Below are positions 19,986-29,967 of a stretch of 64,000 bases of DNA, piece by piece. The translations under genes were made by a program, and so were the position numbers. The stretch's first letter is position 1. Each line of letters starts with the position of its first letter. The notes beneath the pieces were generated by a model. The model saw only the letters and a list, made by a program, of their open reading frames with translations. It searched no databases and was not told the origin of the DNA. Where the stretch lies: positions 2,108,001-2,172,000 of the forward strand of contig NZ_CP114058.1 of assembly GCF_026967475.1 (NCBI RefSeq), in the 5' to 3' direction. The DNA comes from Rouxiella chamberiensis (lineage in GTDB: Bacteria; Pseudomonadota; Gammaproteobacteria; Enterobacterales; Enterobacteriaceae).

Positions 19986-20812
19986 AAAACCGCGTGAAAC
20001 TGGCATTAGGTGGCCTGCTTGTTGCCGCCATGTTTTCTTCACAGGCTGCCGAAAGAATTGTGAGCATCGGCGGCGACGTGACCGAAATTGTCTATGCATT
20101 GGGCGCAGGTAACGAACTCGTCGCACGTGACAGCACCAGCACGCATCCGGATAAGGCAACCAAACTGCCGGATGTCGGGTACATGCGTATGCTCAATGCA
20201 GAGGGCATTTTGTCCACAAAGCCGACACTGGTGCTGAGTTCCGAACTGGCTCAGCCCTCGCTCGCGTTACAGCAGGTGGCGCAAAGTCATGTCAAGGTAG
20301 TGCGTGTGCCGGGCAGTCCTACCCTCGATACCGTCGTGCAGAAAATTGAAGTTATCGCCAATGCGCTGGGTCGTCAGGCCGAAGGGGAGAAATTGATAAC
20401 CGATTATCGTAATCAATTGAAAGCCATTCAAGGCACGCCGCTGCACGCCAAAGTGTTGTTTATCATGAGTCATGGCGGGATGAGTTCGATGGCGGCAGGG
20501 CAAAATACGGCTGCCGATTCCATCATCACCTCGGCGGGCGCGCAAAACGCGATGCAGGGGTTCAGCCGCTATCGTCCGCTGTCGCAGGAAGGCATCGTTG
20601 CCGCCGCCCCCGATCTGTTGCTGCTAACGGGTGACGGCGTCAAGACTCTGGGCGGAATCGACAACGTCTGGAAATTACCCGGACTCGCCATGACGCCAGC
20701 CGGGAAGAACAAGCGGGTGCTGATTGTTGATGATATGGCATTGCTCGGCTTTGGTCTCGAGACTCCCGCAGCGCTCGCCAGACTGCGTCAGGCGGCGGAA
20801 CAGGTAAAATGA
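19982..20812 (+). CDS. hmuT: Periplasmic haem-binding protein HmuT
   Basis: The 276-residue class III substrate-binding protein has a signal peptide (about 1-22, ending Ala-Ala). The fold keeps the Arg-Ile-Val-Ser-Ile-Gly-Gly start and a candidate tyrosine haem ligand in Val-Gly-Tyr-Met-Arg. It delivers haem to HmuUV. It overlaps hmuS and hmuU by four bases at each end. Confidence 0.93.
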   Translation: MKNRVKLALGGLLVAAMFSSQAAERIVSIGGDVTEIVYALGAGNELVARDSTSTHPDKATKLPDVGYMRMLNAEGILSTKPTLVLSSELAQPSLALQQVAQSHVKVVRVPGSPTLDTVVQKIEVIANALGRQAEGEKLITDYRNQLKAIQGTPLHAKVLFIMSHGGMSSMAAGQNTAADSIITSAGAQNAMQGFSRYRPLSQEGIVAAAPDLLLLTGDGVKTLGGIDNVWKLPGLAMTPAGKNKRVLIVDDMALLGFGLETPAALARLRQAAEQVK

Positions 20813-21837
20813 GCAGTATCAGCACGCCGCAAATGACGCGCATTCCGGCGCAGGTGTGGGTGTTGGTCGGACTGGTCGCCCTGCTGTTGATTCTGGCGCT
20901 GGTCGCCGCCAACAGCGGGGCCATCGCCCTTTCCGTGACCACGCTTTTTCATCAACCGTTCGACCGGCAACTGTGGGACATCTGGGTAACGATTCGACTG
21001 CCGCGCGTATTGCTGGCGATGGTCGTCGGCTGCGGGCTTGCCTGTTCCGGCACGGTGATGCAGGGTGTGTTTCGCAATCCGCTGGCCGACCCGGGGTTAT
21101 TGGGGATAAGTAGCGGAGCGGCGCTTTTTGTCGCGCTGATTATTGTCTTTCCTCTGCCGCTGCCCGGCGTTTTCGCACTCTATAGCCAGATGCTGGGGGC
21201 TTTCTGTGGAAGTCTGGCGATATCCTTTATCGTATTTCTGCTGAGTAGAATGGAACACAACGGCCTGTCGCGTCTGCTGCTGGCCGGCATCGCCATCAAC
21301 GCCATCTGCGGCGCAGCCGTTGGCGTGCTGACTTATGTCAGTAACGACAGCCAGTTGCGGCAGTTTTCGCTGTGGAGCATGGGCACGCTCGGCCAGGCGC
21401 AATGGTCGACGCTGACCGTCGCCGCCTCGGTAATTATTCCTGCCAGCATCGCCACGCAATTTCTGGCGCGCAAATTAAACCTACTGCAACTAGGCGACGA
21501 AGACGCGCATTATCTCGGCGTCAACGTGCGCCAGACACAGCGCATTCTATTGCTGCTCAGCGCCCTTCTGGTCGGGGCTTCGGTGGCGGTCTGCGGCATT
21601 ATCGGCTTTATCGGTCTGGTTATTCCGCACCTGCTGCGCATGCAAATCGGTGCCGATCACCGCTGGCTGCTGCCGGGTTCAGCCCTTGGCGGTGCCTGTC
21701 TGCTATTGCTGGCCGATACGCTGGCCCGAACGTGGGTTGCGCCTGCCGAAATGCCGGTTGGCCTGCTGACCGCACTGCTCGGCGGCCCTTATTTCCTATG
21801 GCTGATTTTACGTGCCGGAGGCCAACGCCGTGGCTGA
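20809..21837 (+). CDS. hmuU: Haem ABC transporter permease HmuU
   Basis: The 342-residue FecCD/BtuC-family permease has about ten membrane segments. The conserved [17 protein letters not shown] and Gly-Phe-Ile-Gly-Leu-Val-Ile-Pro-His segments are present, the latter contacting the ATPase. It moves haem across the inner membrane with HmuV. Confidence 0.94.
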   Translation: MSSISTPQMTRIPAQVWVLVGLVALLLILALVAANSGAIALSVTTLFHQPFDRQLWDIWVTIRLPRVLLAMVVGCGLACSGTVMQGVFRNPLADPGLLGISSGAALFVALIIVFPLPLPGVFALYSQMLGAFCGSLAISFIVFLLSRMEHNGLSRLLLAGIAINAICGAAVGVLTYVSNDSQLRQFSLWSMGTLGQAQWSTLTVAASVIIPASIATQFLARKLNLLQLGDEDAHYLGVNVRQTQRILLLLSALLVGASVAVCGIIGFIGLVIPHLLRMQIGADHRWLLPGSALGGACLLLLADTLARTWVAPAEMPVGLLTALLGGPYFLWLILRAGGQRRG

Positions 21838-22626
21838 ACCTCTTCATGATGCGCTGCTCGAAGCACGGAATCTATGTTATTCGGCAGGCGATAAACGGCT
21901 TATCAAAGATATTTCCCTCCAGCTGGCAGGCGGTGAGCTGGTGGCTTTGATTGGCCCAAACGGTGCCGGAAAATCTACTCTGCTCAGATTGCTGACCGGC
22001 TACCTGCTTCCCGAATCAGGCAGTTGCCTTCTCCAGCGGCAGCCATTAACCCAGTGGGATCCCCTCGAGCTAGCCCGCACCCGCGCCGTAATGCGTCAAA
22101 ACAGTGACCTTGCCTTCGGCTACAGCGTGCGCGAAGTTATCTGTCTGGGCCGCTCGCCGCATAACAACACGCATTTGCATCAGGCATTGCACCAAGTGCT
22201 TGAACAAACTGACTGCCTGTCGCTGGCAGACCGCGACTATCGTCAGCTTTCGGGCGGCGAAGCCAGCAGCGGGTTCAGCTTGCCCGCGTGTTGGTTCAGC
22301 TATGGAGCCCCTCGCCAACGCCTCGCTGGCTGTTTCTCGACGAACCCACTTCGGCGCTGGATCTCTATCATCAGCAACACAGTCTGCGATTGCTTCATCA
22401 GCTTACGCGACACTCTCCGCTCGCCGTGTGCTGCGTCTTGCATGACCTCAATCTGGCTGCACTTTACGCCGATAGAATTCTGCTGCTGCATGAAGGAGAA
22501 CTGGTCGCAGCCGGCACGCCGCAGGAAGTGTTGCAAACCGACGTGCTACAACGCTGGTATCGAGCCGACCTCGGGGTTATCAGACATCCCGAAAGCCCTG
22601 TGCCGCAAGTTTTTCTGCGCCAGTAA
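21830..22626 (+). CDS. hmuV: Haem ABC transporter ATPase HmuV (two-base insertion in this sequence)
   Basis: Walker A (Gly-Pro-Asn-Gly-Ala-Gly-Lys-Ser-Thr) lies early. The signature Leu-Ser-Gly-Gly-Glu is followed by a two-base insertion at 22261-22264: GAAGCCAG where GAACAG would encode Glu-Gln. Beyond it the second frame gives the rest of the signature region, Walker B (Leu-Phe-Leu-Asp-Glu-Pro) and the H-loop (His-Asp-Leu-Asn). Removing two bases gives 264 residues. The start is GTG 21830, with GGAGG 8 bases upstream inside the hmuU end. Probably functional in the cell. Confidence 0.9.
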
Positions 22627-22629
22627 TGA

Positions 22630-22670
22630 AAAACGCTCCCGGGCATACACACCGGGAGCGTCTCATTTCA
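22630..22670. terminator. Bidirectional terminator between hmuV and selO
   Basis: A 10-bp perfect G+C-rich stem (22633-22642 with 22652-22661) sits between two convergent genes, with A-rich and T-rich flanks. Confidence 0.8.
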
Positions 22671-22678
22671 AGGCAGCG

Positions 22679-24121
22679 TTAACTGGAACAGGACACCTCA
22701 AGATGTTTGCCCCAATCCGGCGGCAGTGCCGCCAGAGCATCAAAACGCGGGTCGTCGCCAAACGGTTGTTGCAGCGCCTCATGCAGCGTTTTTAACTGCT
22801 CGATGTCATCCGTCTGCGCGCTTTCTATCGCCTGCTGCGCCAGATAATTACGCAAAATAATGCGGGGATTCACGTTATTCATCGCTTTTCGGCGCGTCGC
22901 GTCGTCGATGTTTTCCTGCAACAGACGTTGACGATAACTCTCGTACCAGCGGTCAAACGCGTCGCGATCGATAAAATCATCGCGCAGCGGCGACAGAGTC
23001 TGATGCTGCTCGACGTTGCCAAGAGCACGGAACGTGCGGGTATAGTCGCGCCCCTCTTTCGCCATCAGACTCAATAGACCGGTCAGGATATTGTTGTCCT
23101 CTTTGCTCTGGGTAAAGAGACCCAGCTTGGCGCGCATCAGGCGGCCATATTCGGTCATCAGCGCAGGTTCATAGGCGGCCAGCGCAGATTGCAGCTCTTC
23201 GGTAGACATCAGGCCCGACAGTGCCTGCGCCAGTCTATGCAGATTCCAGTAGGCCACCGAAGGCTGATTATCAAAGCTGTAGCGGCCCTGATTATCGGTA
23301 TGATTGCAGATAAAATCGGGTTTGTAGTCATCGAGGAAACCGTAGGGGCCATAATCGAGGGTCAAGCCGAGAATCGACATATTGTCGGTGTTCATCACGC
23401 CGTGGGCGAACCCTACGCTTTGCCATTGCGCAATCAGTCTCGCAGTGCGCTCTACGACGTCGGTGAACCACGACACATAGCGGTCCTGCCGGTTTTCCAG
23501 CGCCGACCAGAAGTGTTCGATGACGTAATCCGCCAGCTGTTTGACCTGCCCGGGCTGCTTGCGGTAGTAAAAATGCTCGAAATGACCAAAGCGGATATGG
23601 CTTGGCGCAACGCGAATCAGCATTGCGCCACGCTCGGTTTGCTCGCGGTACACCGGCTCGTCGCTGGTGACAATGGTAAGCGCGCGGGTGGTGGGAATGC
23701 CGAGATGGTGCAGCGCTTCCGACGCAAGAAATTCGCGAATCACCGACCGCAGCACGGCGCGACCATCGCCCATACGGGAATAGGGCGTAGAGCCAGCCCC
23801 CTTCAGATGCCAGTCGACAAACGTTCCGTCAGCCAGTTTCTGTTCGCCGAGCAGCAGGCCACGCCCGTCGCCAAGCTGTCCGGCCCAGACACCAAACTGA
23901 TGCCCACTGTAAACCTGCGCCAGTGGTTTCATCCCCGGAAACAACGTTTCGCCACTCCAGTAGCCCGAATTTTCAGGGTTGAACAAGGCGGACTCCAGCC
24001 TGAGTTCGGCGGCCAGCGGAGCGCTGTGATAGAGCAGACGCGCGCCCTTGAGCGGCGTTGGCTGCAGCTCGGTGTAGAAACCGGTCAACTGGTCAAGATA
24101 GTGATGTTCGAATTGCGGCAT
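22679..24121 (-). CDS. selO: Protein AMPylase SelO (YdiU)
   Basis: SelO is a pseudokinase-fold enzyme that transfers AMP to Ser/Thr/Tyr of target proteins, with a proposed role in redox homeostasis. The 480-residue sequence matches E. coli YdiU in length. It keeps the Gly-rich segment [10 protein letters not shown], the His-Gly-Val-Met-Asn-Thr-Asp-Asn-Met motif and the Asp-Tyr-Gly-Pro metal-binding motif. It ends Ser-Cys-Ser-Ser like E. coli, so the regulatory C-terminal cysteine is kept. Confidence 0.94.
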   Translation of the reverse strand: MPQFEHHYLDQLTGFYTELQPTPLKGARLLYHSAPLAAELRLESALFNPENSGYWSGETLFPGMKPLAQVYSGHQFGVWAGQLGDGRGLLLGEQKLADGTFVDWHLKGAGSTPYSRMGDGRAVLRSVIREFLASEALHHLGIPTTRALTIVTSDEPVYREQTERGAMLIRVAPSHIRFGHFEHFYYRKQPGQVKQLADYVIEHFWSALENRQDRYVSWFTDVVERTARLIAQWQSVGFAHGVMNTDNMSILGLTLDYGPYGFLDDYKPDFICNHTDNQGRYSFDNQPSVAYWNLHRLAQALSGLMSTEELQSALAAYEPALMTEYGRLMRAKLGLFTQSKEDNNILTGLLSLMAKEGRDYTRTFRALGNVEQHQTLSPLRDDFIDRDAFDRWYESYRQRLLQENIDDATRRKAMNNVNPRIILRNYLAQQAIESAQTDDIEQLKTLHEALQQPFGDDPRFDALAALPPDWGKHLEVSCSS

Positions 24122-24140
24122 ACCTTCCTCTTCAGACCTT

Positions 24141-24851
24141 TCAGTCCGAGTTGACCCGCCAGCTGCGCATCAGCACCTGACACTGCTCGCGGACGGTGTT
24201 TTTGATTAATGCCATTCTTTCGGCGGGGAATTGCCCCTGTTCATCACCCGAGGTGTAGATCGGATGTTTATTCGTATAAAAAGTTGTCGCCAATCCAAAC
24301 AGCGCCTGGGTCCTGATTTGCGATCGATCATCATCGATTTTCGTTCCGGCAATACGCGCCACCAGCGTCACGCCTGCGAGATGAATATGGTCAATCAGCT
24401 TTTCATTGAATAACTCGGCGGCTCTCTCCGGCCCCTGCCCCATCTTGATACGGGCATGAAACAGACGGCGTTGATAAACAGTGTTGATGTTCAGCACGCG
24501 CTCGAGCACGGTTTCCAGCATCTGGCAGAACATTTCAATGCAGGCTTCATCGTCAGGCTCGTCAAGCTGGGCGATGCGGGCAAGCAAAGGTTCAAACCAG
24601 CGAAAGCTTTCGGTCGCCAGAAAATCCGCGCAGGTGACGTAAAGTCCTTCTTTATTCTCGAAATAATATTGCAGCGCAGGCGTATTGACTCCGGCCTCGC
24701 GGGCAATGGCGCGCGTCGAGGCGCCTTCGAAACCCAACTCGCCAAACAGGACGATTGCGCTGTCGATAATACGTTGTCGCGTTTCATCGCCCCGGGCATA
24801 ACCGCCTGAAGGAGGATGGCGCAGCAATTTTGGAAGCGTGTTCTCTGTCAT
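24141..24851 (-). CDS. TetR/AcrR regulator (CecR/DUF1956 type) of the adjacent efflux pump
   Basis: The 236-residue repressor has an N-terminal TetR helix-turn-helix (about 25-70, with [11 protein letters not shown] and Tyr-Tyr-Phe) and a longer C-terminal ligand domain like E. coli YbiH/CecR. I start at 24851, with AGGA about 9 bases upstream; in-frame codons beyond lie in the promoter. Divergence from the emrA-like gene across 131 bases suggests it represses the pump. The ligand is unknown. Confidence 0.85.
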   Translation of the reverse strand: MTENTLPKLLRHPPSGGYARGDETRQRIIDSAIVLFGELGFEGASTRAIAREAGVNTPALQYYFENKEGLYVTCADFLATESFRWFEPLLARIAQLDEPDDEACIEMFCQMLETVLERVLNINTVYQRRLFHARIKMGQGPERAAELFNEKLIDHIHLAGVTLVARIAGTKIDDDRSQIRTQALFGLATTFYTNKHPIYTSGDEQGQFPAERMALIKNTVREQCQVLMRSWRVNSD

Positions 24852-24913
24852 CAATCCATTCCTGTTGCAAAACATGCGAATTATAACAGTCAAATTACAT
24901 AATAAAACTCTAT

Positions 24914-24938
24914 CACTTGACACAATTGTCTCAATTGG
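24914..24938. promoter_or_regulatory. Possible operator in the tetR-emrA divergent promoter
   Basis: The palindromic core ACAATTGT (24922-24929) and a neighbouring CAATTG copy sit midway between the divergent starts. This is where a TetR protein would bind to control both genes. No consensus is known to me for this regulator. Confidence 0.35.
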
Positions 24939-24982
24939 AATATTTATCTCAACCGGAATAATTTCAATTTAGGGTTTTCACC

Positions 24983-26095
24983 GTGCTACTTGCCTCTATG
25001 TCTACATCTTCAGAAGTGCCGCAAGCGGCAACTTCATTGCCCCAAGCGCGAAAAAAGCGTCGAATTTTGCTGCGCCTTGCCCTGGCCGTCGCCCTGATAG
25101 CCCTGCTGGCGTTTCTCTACTGGTTTTTCATAGCCCGTTATAGCGAGACAACCGATGACGCCTATATTCAGGCCGACAGCGTGGCACTCGCGCCGAAAAT
25201 TTCGGGTTACGTCGCCAAAGTGCTGGTGAAGGATAATCAGTGGGTCAAGGCGGGTGAGCCTGTCGTGCAAATTGAGGACGACCAGTATCAGGCGCGGCTC
25301 AATCAGGCCAGCGCCACCATTTTGGCCGATCGGGCCGCCATCGATCAGGCCAATGCCGAAATCAATCGTCAGAATGCGCAAATCGAGCAGGCACAGGCGC
25401 AGCAGCGCGCCGCACAGGTTCAGCTCAACTATTCAAATCATGAATACCAACGCTACCTGCCGCTGGCGGCAAGCGGCGCCGAAAATAAAGAGAAACTGGC
25501 CGAACTGCGCCGCAGTCGTGATCAGGCGCAGGCCGATTATGATGCCAACGTCGCGGCCGTGAAATCGGCGTCGGCGCAGATTCAATCGATGCATGCGCAG
25601 ATTGAGCAGGCGAAGGCCCAGCTGGCTTCCGCACAGGCTAATCGCGCCCAGTCCAATATCGATTTTCGCGGCACCGTAATTTACAGCCCGCTTGATGGCC
25701 GCGTAGGCGATCGCTCCGTGCGCGTCGGCCAATATGTGCAGCCCGGCACCCGCCTGTTGACGGTGGTGCCCGAGCACGACCTCTATCTGGTCGCCAACTT
25801 CAAGGAAACGCAGTTGACGCACATGCAGCCCGGTCAACCCGCAACGCTGCACGTCGATGCCTTCCCGGGTCATGATTTCAGTGCCGTCGTCGACAGCTTT
25901 GCGCCGGGCACCGGGTCGCTGTTCGCCCTGCTGCCGCCGGATAATGCCACCGGCAACTTTACCAAAATCGTGCAGCGTGTGCCGGTGCGCATCCGCATCA
26001 CGGATAAAAGTGAAGCCGTAAAACGCCTGCTGGCGGGCATGTCCGTTACGGTTGATGTCGACACGCATCCGCAGTCTTCACGGGCGCAGCCATGA
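24983..26095 (+). CDS. EmrA-like periplasmic adaptor (HlyD family)
   Basis: The 370-residue membrane-fusion protein has one N-terminal membrane anchor (about 35-53), a lipoyl half-motif, a long Gln/Ala-rich coiled-coil hairpin (about 110-220), then the second lipoyl half and beta-barrel. It links the MFS pump to the outer-membrane channel. The start is GTG at 24983, with AGGG 8 bases upstream; an ATG at 24998 is the alternative. Its stop overlaps the pump gene (ATGA). Confidence 0.88.
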   Translation: MLLASMSTSSEVPQAATSLPQARKKRRILLRLALAVALIALLAFLYWFFIARYSETTDDAYIQADSVALAPKISGYVAKVLVKDNQWVKAGEPVVQIEDDQYQARLNQASATILADRAAIDQANAEINRQNAQIEQAQAQQRAAQVQLNYSNHEYQRYLPLAASGAENKEKLAELRRSRDQAQADYDANVAAVKSASAQIQSMHAQIEQAKAQLASAQANRAQSNIDFRGTVIYSPLDGRVGDRSVRVGQYVQPGTRLLTVVPEHDLYLVANFKETQLTHMQPGQPATLHVDAFPGHDFSAVVDSFAPGTGSLFALLPPDNATGNFTKIVQRVPVRIRITDKSEAVKRLLAGMSVTVDVDTHPQSSRAQP

Positions 26096-27650
26096 GTAGC
26101 GCGGTCCTTCCCGCGTCACGCGCCAATGCTTCGGTCACCGACTGGATAGCCGTCTTCGCCGGTGCGCTCGGGGCGTTGATGGCAACGCTGGATATTTCCA
26201 TCACCAACTCCGCGCTGCCGCAGATTCAGGGGAAATCGGCGCAACCGGCACCGAAGGCACATGGATCTCTACCGGCTATTTACTCTCGGAAATCGTGATG
26301 ATCCCGCTGGCCGCCTGGCTCAGCCGCCTACTGGGTCTGCGTAATTTCCTGCTGTGGTGCGCACTGCTGTTTATCGTGTTTTCCGTCATCTGCGGCACCT
26401 CGGGCAGCCTGACGCAAATGATTATCGGCCGCGTCGGTCAGGGTTTTGCAGGTGGCGCGATGATCCCGACGGCGCAGATGATCATCCGCACCCGTTTGCC
26501 TCGTCATCAGCTTTCATTCGGGATGTCTATTTTTGGCGTTATCGTGATCCTCGGCCCTGTAATGGGGCCGGTGCTCGGCGGCTGGCTGGCTGAAAATGTC
26601 AGCTGGAACTGGTGCTTCTTCCTTAATCTGCCGGTCGGTATCGGTTTGATGGCGCTGCTGCTCACGGGATTGCCGAAGGAAAAACCGCATTGGCAAGGAT
26701 TCAGGGAGGCCGACTGGCTGGGTATCTTTGGCCTGAGTATCGGGCTGAGTTGCCTTACCGTCGTACTCGAAGAAGGTCAGCGCGACCGCTGGTTTGAATC
26801 GACGCTTATCGTCTGGCTGACGATATCGATGATCGCGGGCTTTATCGTGCTCGGCATCGCGCAGTTTACGGCGAAGAAACCGGTAATCCGCCTTTCGCTC
26901 TTGCGCAATGCCCGTTTCGTCAGTGTGTTGTTGATAGTTTTTGTCGTCGGGATGGGCTTGTACTGCGTGCTTTATCTGCTGCCGCAGTTTCTCAGTGGCG
27001 TGGCGGGCTACAACGCCGAACAGTCAGGAATGGTGCTGCTGATTTCGGGCATCCCGAGCCTGATGTTGATGCCTGTGCTGCCGAGAATGCTGCGCAGCAT
27101 CGACAGCCGCATTCTGGTCATCACCGGCATTGTCTGTTTCGCGGCAAGCTGTTTTCTGGACATCACGCTGACCACGCAAAGCACCGGCGATGACTTCTTC
27201 TGGTCGCAACTGCTGCGCGGAGCGGGGCAGATCATGGCGATGATGCCGCTCAATCAGGCGTCGATGGCGGCGGTCAAAGACGATGAAGTTGCCGATGCCG
27301 CCGGTATCTACAACATGATGCGCAATCTGGGAGGATCGGTCGGCCTGGCGCTGCTGGGCATTTTTATCGACCGGCAGAAGAAGCTGCATGACGACATTAT
27401 TCGCGAGTCGGTAACGGCGAACTCTCCGCTGGCTGACAGCCGTATTTCGGCCAGCACGGGGCAGTTCCTCACCCAAAGCGGCGACATGCTGCATGCCAAA
27501 ATGCAGGCTTTCGGCCAGTTGGCCAACGAAATTTCTCAACAGGCGATGGTCATGACCTACTCGGAGTCGTTCTTCGTGCTGGGCATCGCCCTCGTGTGCT
27601 GTATTCCGCTGGCGCTGTTGCTGCGCGCGCCAAAATTATCAAACAAGTGA
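26092..27650 (+). CDS. EmrB-like drug:H+ antiporter, MFS DHA2 family (one base missing)
   Basis: The 14-segment MFS exporter begins with the family motif Asp-Ile-Ser-Ile-Thr-Asn-Ser-Ala-Leu-Pro. It then shifts frame in a G4 run (26229-26232), where five G residues would restore Gln-Gly-Glu-Ile-Gly-Ala-Thr-Gly-Thr-Glu-Gly-Thr-Trp. Restored length is 519 residues. A motif C-like Gly-Pro-Val-Met-Gly-Pro-Val-Leu-Gly-Gly follows. Substrates cannot be told from sequence. It is a pump component between adaptor and channel genes and is probably intact in the cell. Confidence 0.87.
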
Positions 27651-27656
27651 CAGACG

Positions 27657-29067
27657 ATGACTAAAACATTACGACGAATGATTCCACTAACCGGTGTTGC
27701 CGTGCTGCTGACGGCGTGCTCTGTCGGGCCTGATTATCACGGCGCACCCAGCCTGCCGGTCAGCAAGACCTTTGCCCGCCTGCCTGCATCCGGCGTAAGT
27801 ACGCGTCAGGCGCAAGCCTCCTGGTGGCTGGCGTTCCACGACGACCGTTTAAGCCAGCTAATCGAAAGAGCAATGCAGCATAATCCGGATATGGCGATAG
27901 CCCGCGCCAGGCTGCAACAGTCGCGCGCCTCGCTGGCGGGTGACCGAGCCCGACAACTGCCGAAGCTTGATGCCAGCGCCACGATGGTCCGTGCAGGCTT
28001 GCCGGGCAGTGACGGCGAATTGCCCATCGATAATCCGCTCAATCTTTACAGCAGCAGCTTCGATGCCAGCTGGGAGCTGGACCTGTTTGGTCAGCAGCGC
28101 CGTGCAACCGAAGCGGGTCAAGCCAGTCAGCAGGCCAGTGAAGCCAGTCTGGCCGACACCCAGGTGGCGATTGCCGCCGACGTGGCCAGCAATTATCTGA
28201 AACTGTGCGGCGCACAGGAGCAGTGGGCCAATCTGCAACGCAACATCGCGTTGCAACAGCAGATGCTGACATTGACTCGGCAACGCCAATCGCGAGGCGC
28301 CGCCAACGAGAGTGACGTCAACCGTCTTCAAACCCAGCTTGAAACTACGCAGGCCGAACTGCCAAACCGGCGGGCGCAGATAAACGAGTACAAGGACCAG
28401 CTGGCGTTTCTGTCGGGCCTGACGCCGGGCGCACTGGATTCTGTGCTCTCGGGCGCAACCACCCTTCCCGCCCAGCCTCAGAAACGTTGAGGTCGGCGAC
28501 CCGCTTGCCCTGCTTCGTCATCGCCCCGACGTGCGCAGCGCGGAACGTAAACTTGCGGCCAGCACGGCGGGAATCGGCGAACACGTGGCCGACCTCTACC
28601 CGAAAATAACCCTGCGCGGGATCCTCGGGTTTAGCAGTGACAGCGGCGCAAGCGTCTACGAAAGCAGCAACAAGTCGTGGCTGCTCGTCCCGATGTTGCA
28701 GTGGAATATTCTCGATTTTGGCCGTATACGCTCACAAATCAATGTCGCCAAAGCCGAACGGGACGAAGCCGAAGCACAGTGGCGAAAAACGGTGCTCGAT
28801 GCCCTGCGTGATGCCAATGGACAGCTGTCCCGCTATGGTGAGCAACGTCAGACGCTGGTCAATTATCTTGATGTCGAGCACGCCGCAGGACGTGACGAAA
28901 AGTTGATGCAGCAACGTTACAATGCGGGCGTCGCCAGCCTGATCGATGTACTTGATACACAACGTTCGCAGCTTGATGCCAGTCAGAAACGGATCCAGTC
29001 TCAGACAGATTTGGCCGTGGATTATGTTGCCTTGCAAAAGAGTTTGGGGCTGGGCTGGCAGGTCTGA
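27657..29067 (+). CDS. Outer-membrane efflux lipoprotein, OprM/NodT family (one extra base)
   Basis: A lipoprotein signal with lipobox Leu-Thr-Ala-Cys (Cys at residue 21) is followed by Ser-Val-Gly-Pro-Asp-Tyr, typical of OprM-type TolC homologues. The frame breaks at 28481-28485, where GAAAC stands for GAAC. Deleting one A joins to Val-Gly-Asp-Pro-Leu-Ala-Leu-Leu-Arg and Arg-Pro-Asp-Val-Arg, the conserved second-repeat start. Restored length is 469 residues. It forms the exit duct of the tripartite pump. Confidence 0.87.
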
Positions 29068-29077
29068 GACCTGGAAT

Positions 29078-29117
29078 GGCCTGTCAGGGTAATACGCTAT
29101 ACCGCGTCTGACAGGCC
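29078..29117 (+). terminator. Possible efflux-operon terminator
   Basis: A nine-bp perfect stem (29078-29086 with 29109-29117) lies 11 bases past the channel gene. The loop is long and the T-run weak. Confidence 0.5.
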
Positions 29118-29247
29118 GGATTTAATGCTGATACGTGTGTGAGTATAAAAAGAAGACAACTTTGTTAGCAGATGCAACAGTCGTTGAAATTCAAATTTAA
29201 CAATCTTAAAGTATAAAAATTATCGCAATATTTTCAGTGAAATACTT

Positions 29248-29472
29248 ATGACTACAGGCCAAATGCTTATCCCGATTGCCGTTATTCTGGCTTGTGCGGG
29301 CTACCTGCTTCCCTTCCTGATCGCCGATCATCGTAAACACGCTAAACTTCCGGCTATCTTCGGGCTGAATCTGGTGTTTGGCTGGACCCTCATCGGTTGG
29401 ATTGCTGCATTGATCTGGGCGCTTTCGCGCACGGAAATTTTAGGGAATCAGCAGTCCGAAATCAGAAGTTAA
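29248..29472 (+). CDS. Superinfection immunity-like small membrane protein
   Basis: The 74-residue protein has two membrane segments (about 5-25 and 38-60). The loop carries Asp-His-Arg-Lys-His, and the second helix has Phe-Gly-Trp-Thr-Leu-Ile-Gly-Trp-Ile, the signature of the T4 Imm-like superinfection immunity family (PF14373, recalled from memory). In phage T4 the prototype blocks DNA entry of a second phage. Chromosomal copies are common and their role is not established. Its 3' end overlaps the convergent DHFR gene by 33 bases. Confidence 0.75.
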   Translation: MTTGQMLIPIAVILACAGYLLPFLIADHRKHAKLPAIFGLNLVFGWTLIGWIAALIWALSRTEILGNQQSEIRS

Positions 29473-29967
29473 TTTTCTGCTTTCAAACTCTTTCGTCACA
29501 AAAGTCTGGTAGGAATAGGAAGGATTCTCTTTTATATTTTTCACCCAGACCAGTTTAAATCGGTCGGTGGGTATTTTCGGGCCGTAGACATCGCCGATTA
29601 CGTTGACCAGCACAGTCGATTTATATATCACGTGGCAAATATTAATCGCTTCACTGTAGAGTTTCGCGCCGCCAGTAATAACAATTTCGGTGCGGCCTTC
29701 TGCCTCGGCAATCTTTAAGGCTTCATCCAGCGAGCTTGCCCATTTCACTTGAGCATCCTTCAAAGGCTGGGAACCGAGGACGATGATGTTGTCGTAAGGA
29801 TGGGCGCGGAATTGGGCTTCATAGGTCTGTCGGCCCATGACAACCAGTTTGTCTAACGTGGCGGCATTAAAACGGGCTTGTTCTCCTTTGGCTTGCCAGG
29901 GGATCGTTTTTTTGTGACCCAGTATATTGTCTTGCGACGTCGTGTAGATCATTGAAATCAATATCAT
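29440..29967 (-). CDS. DfrA-like dihydrofolate reductase
   Basis: The 175-residue protein is DHFR: Ile-Pro-Trp near residue 23, Val-Met-Gly-Arg-Gln-Thr-Tyr-Glu and Ile-Val-Ile-Thr-Gly-Gly-Ala. It is not the housekeeping FolA. The segment Ile-Pro-Trp-Gln-Ala-Lys-Gly-Glu-Gln and the later Gly-Asp-Val-Tyr...Ile-Pro...Tyr-Ser-Tyr-Gln resemble mobile DfrA1-type trimethoprim-resistant enzymes, with Glu at the catalytic acid position (Asp27 in FolA). Resistance is inference. The start at 29967 has GAGATGG upstream. It sits in AT-richer DNA than its neighbours and overlaps the immunity-like gene. Confidence 0.82.
   Translation of the reverse strand: MILISMIYTTSQDNILGHKKTIPWQAKGEQARFNAATLDKLVVMGRQTYEAQFRAHPYDNIIVLGSQPLKDAQVKWASSLDEALKIAEAEGRTEIVITGGAKLYSEAINICHVIYKSTVLVNVIGDVYGPKIPTDRFKLVWVKNIKENPSYSYQTFVTKEFESRKLTSDFGLLIP

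Noticed and set aside
23189..24154. 321-codon open frame antisense to selO
   Set aside because: selO is complete with all motifs; the antisense reading has no family resemblance.
29248..29967. Prophage remnant around the immunity-like gene
   Set aside because: No integrase, structural phage gene, attachment repeat or tRNA is present; two small genes alone do not support a prophage.
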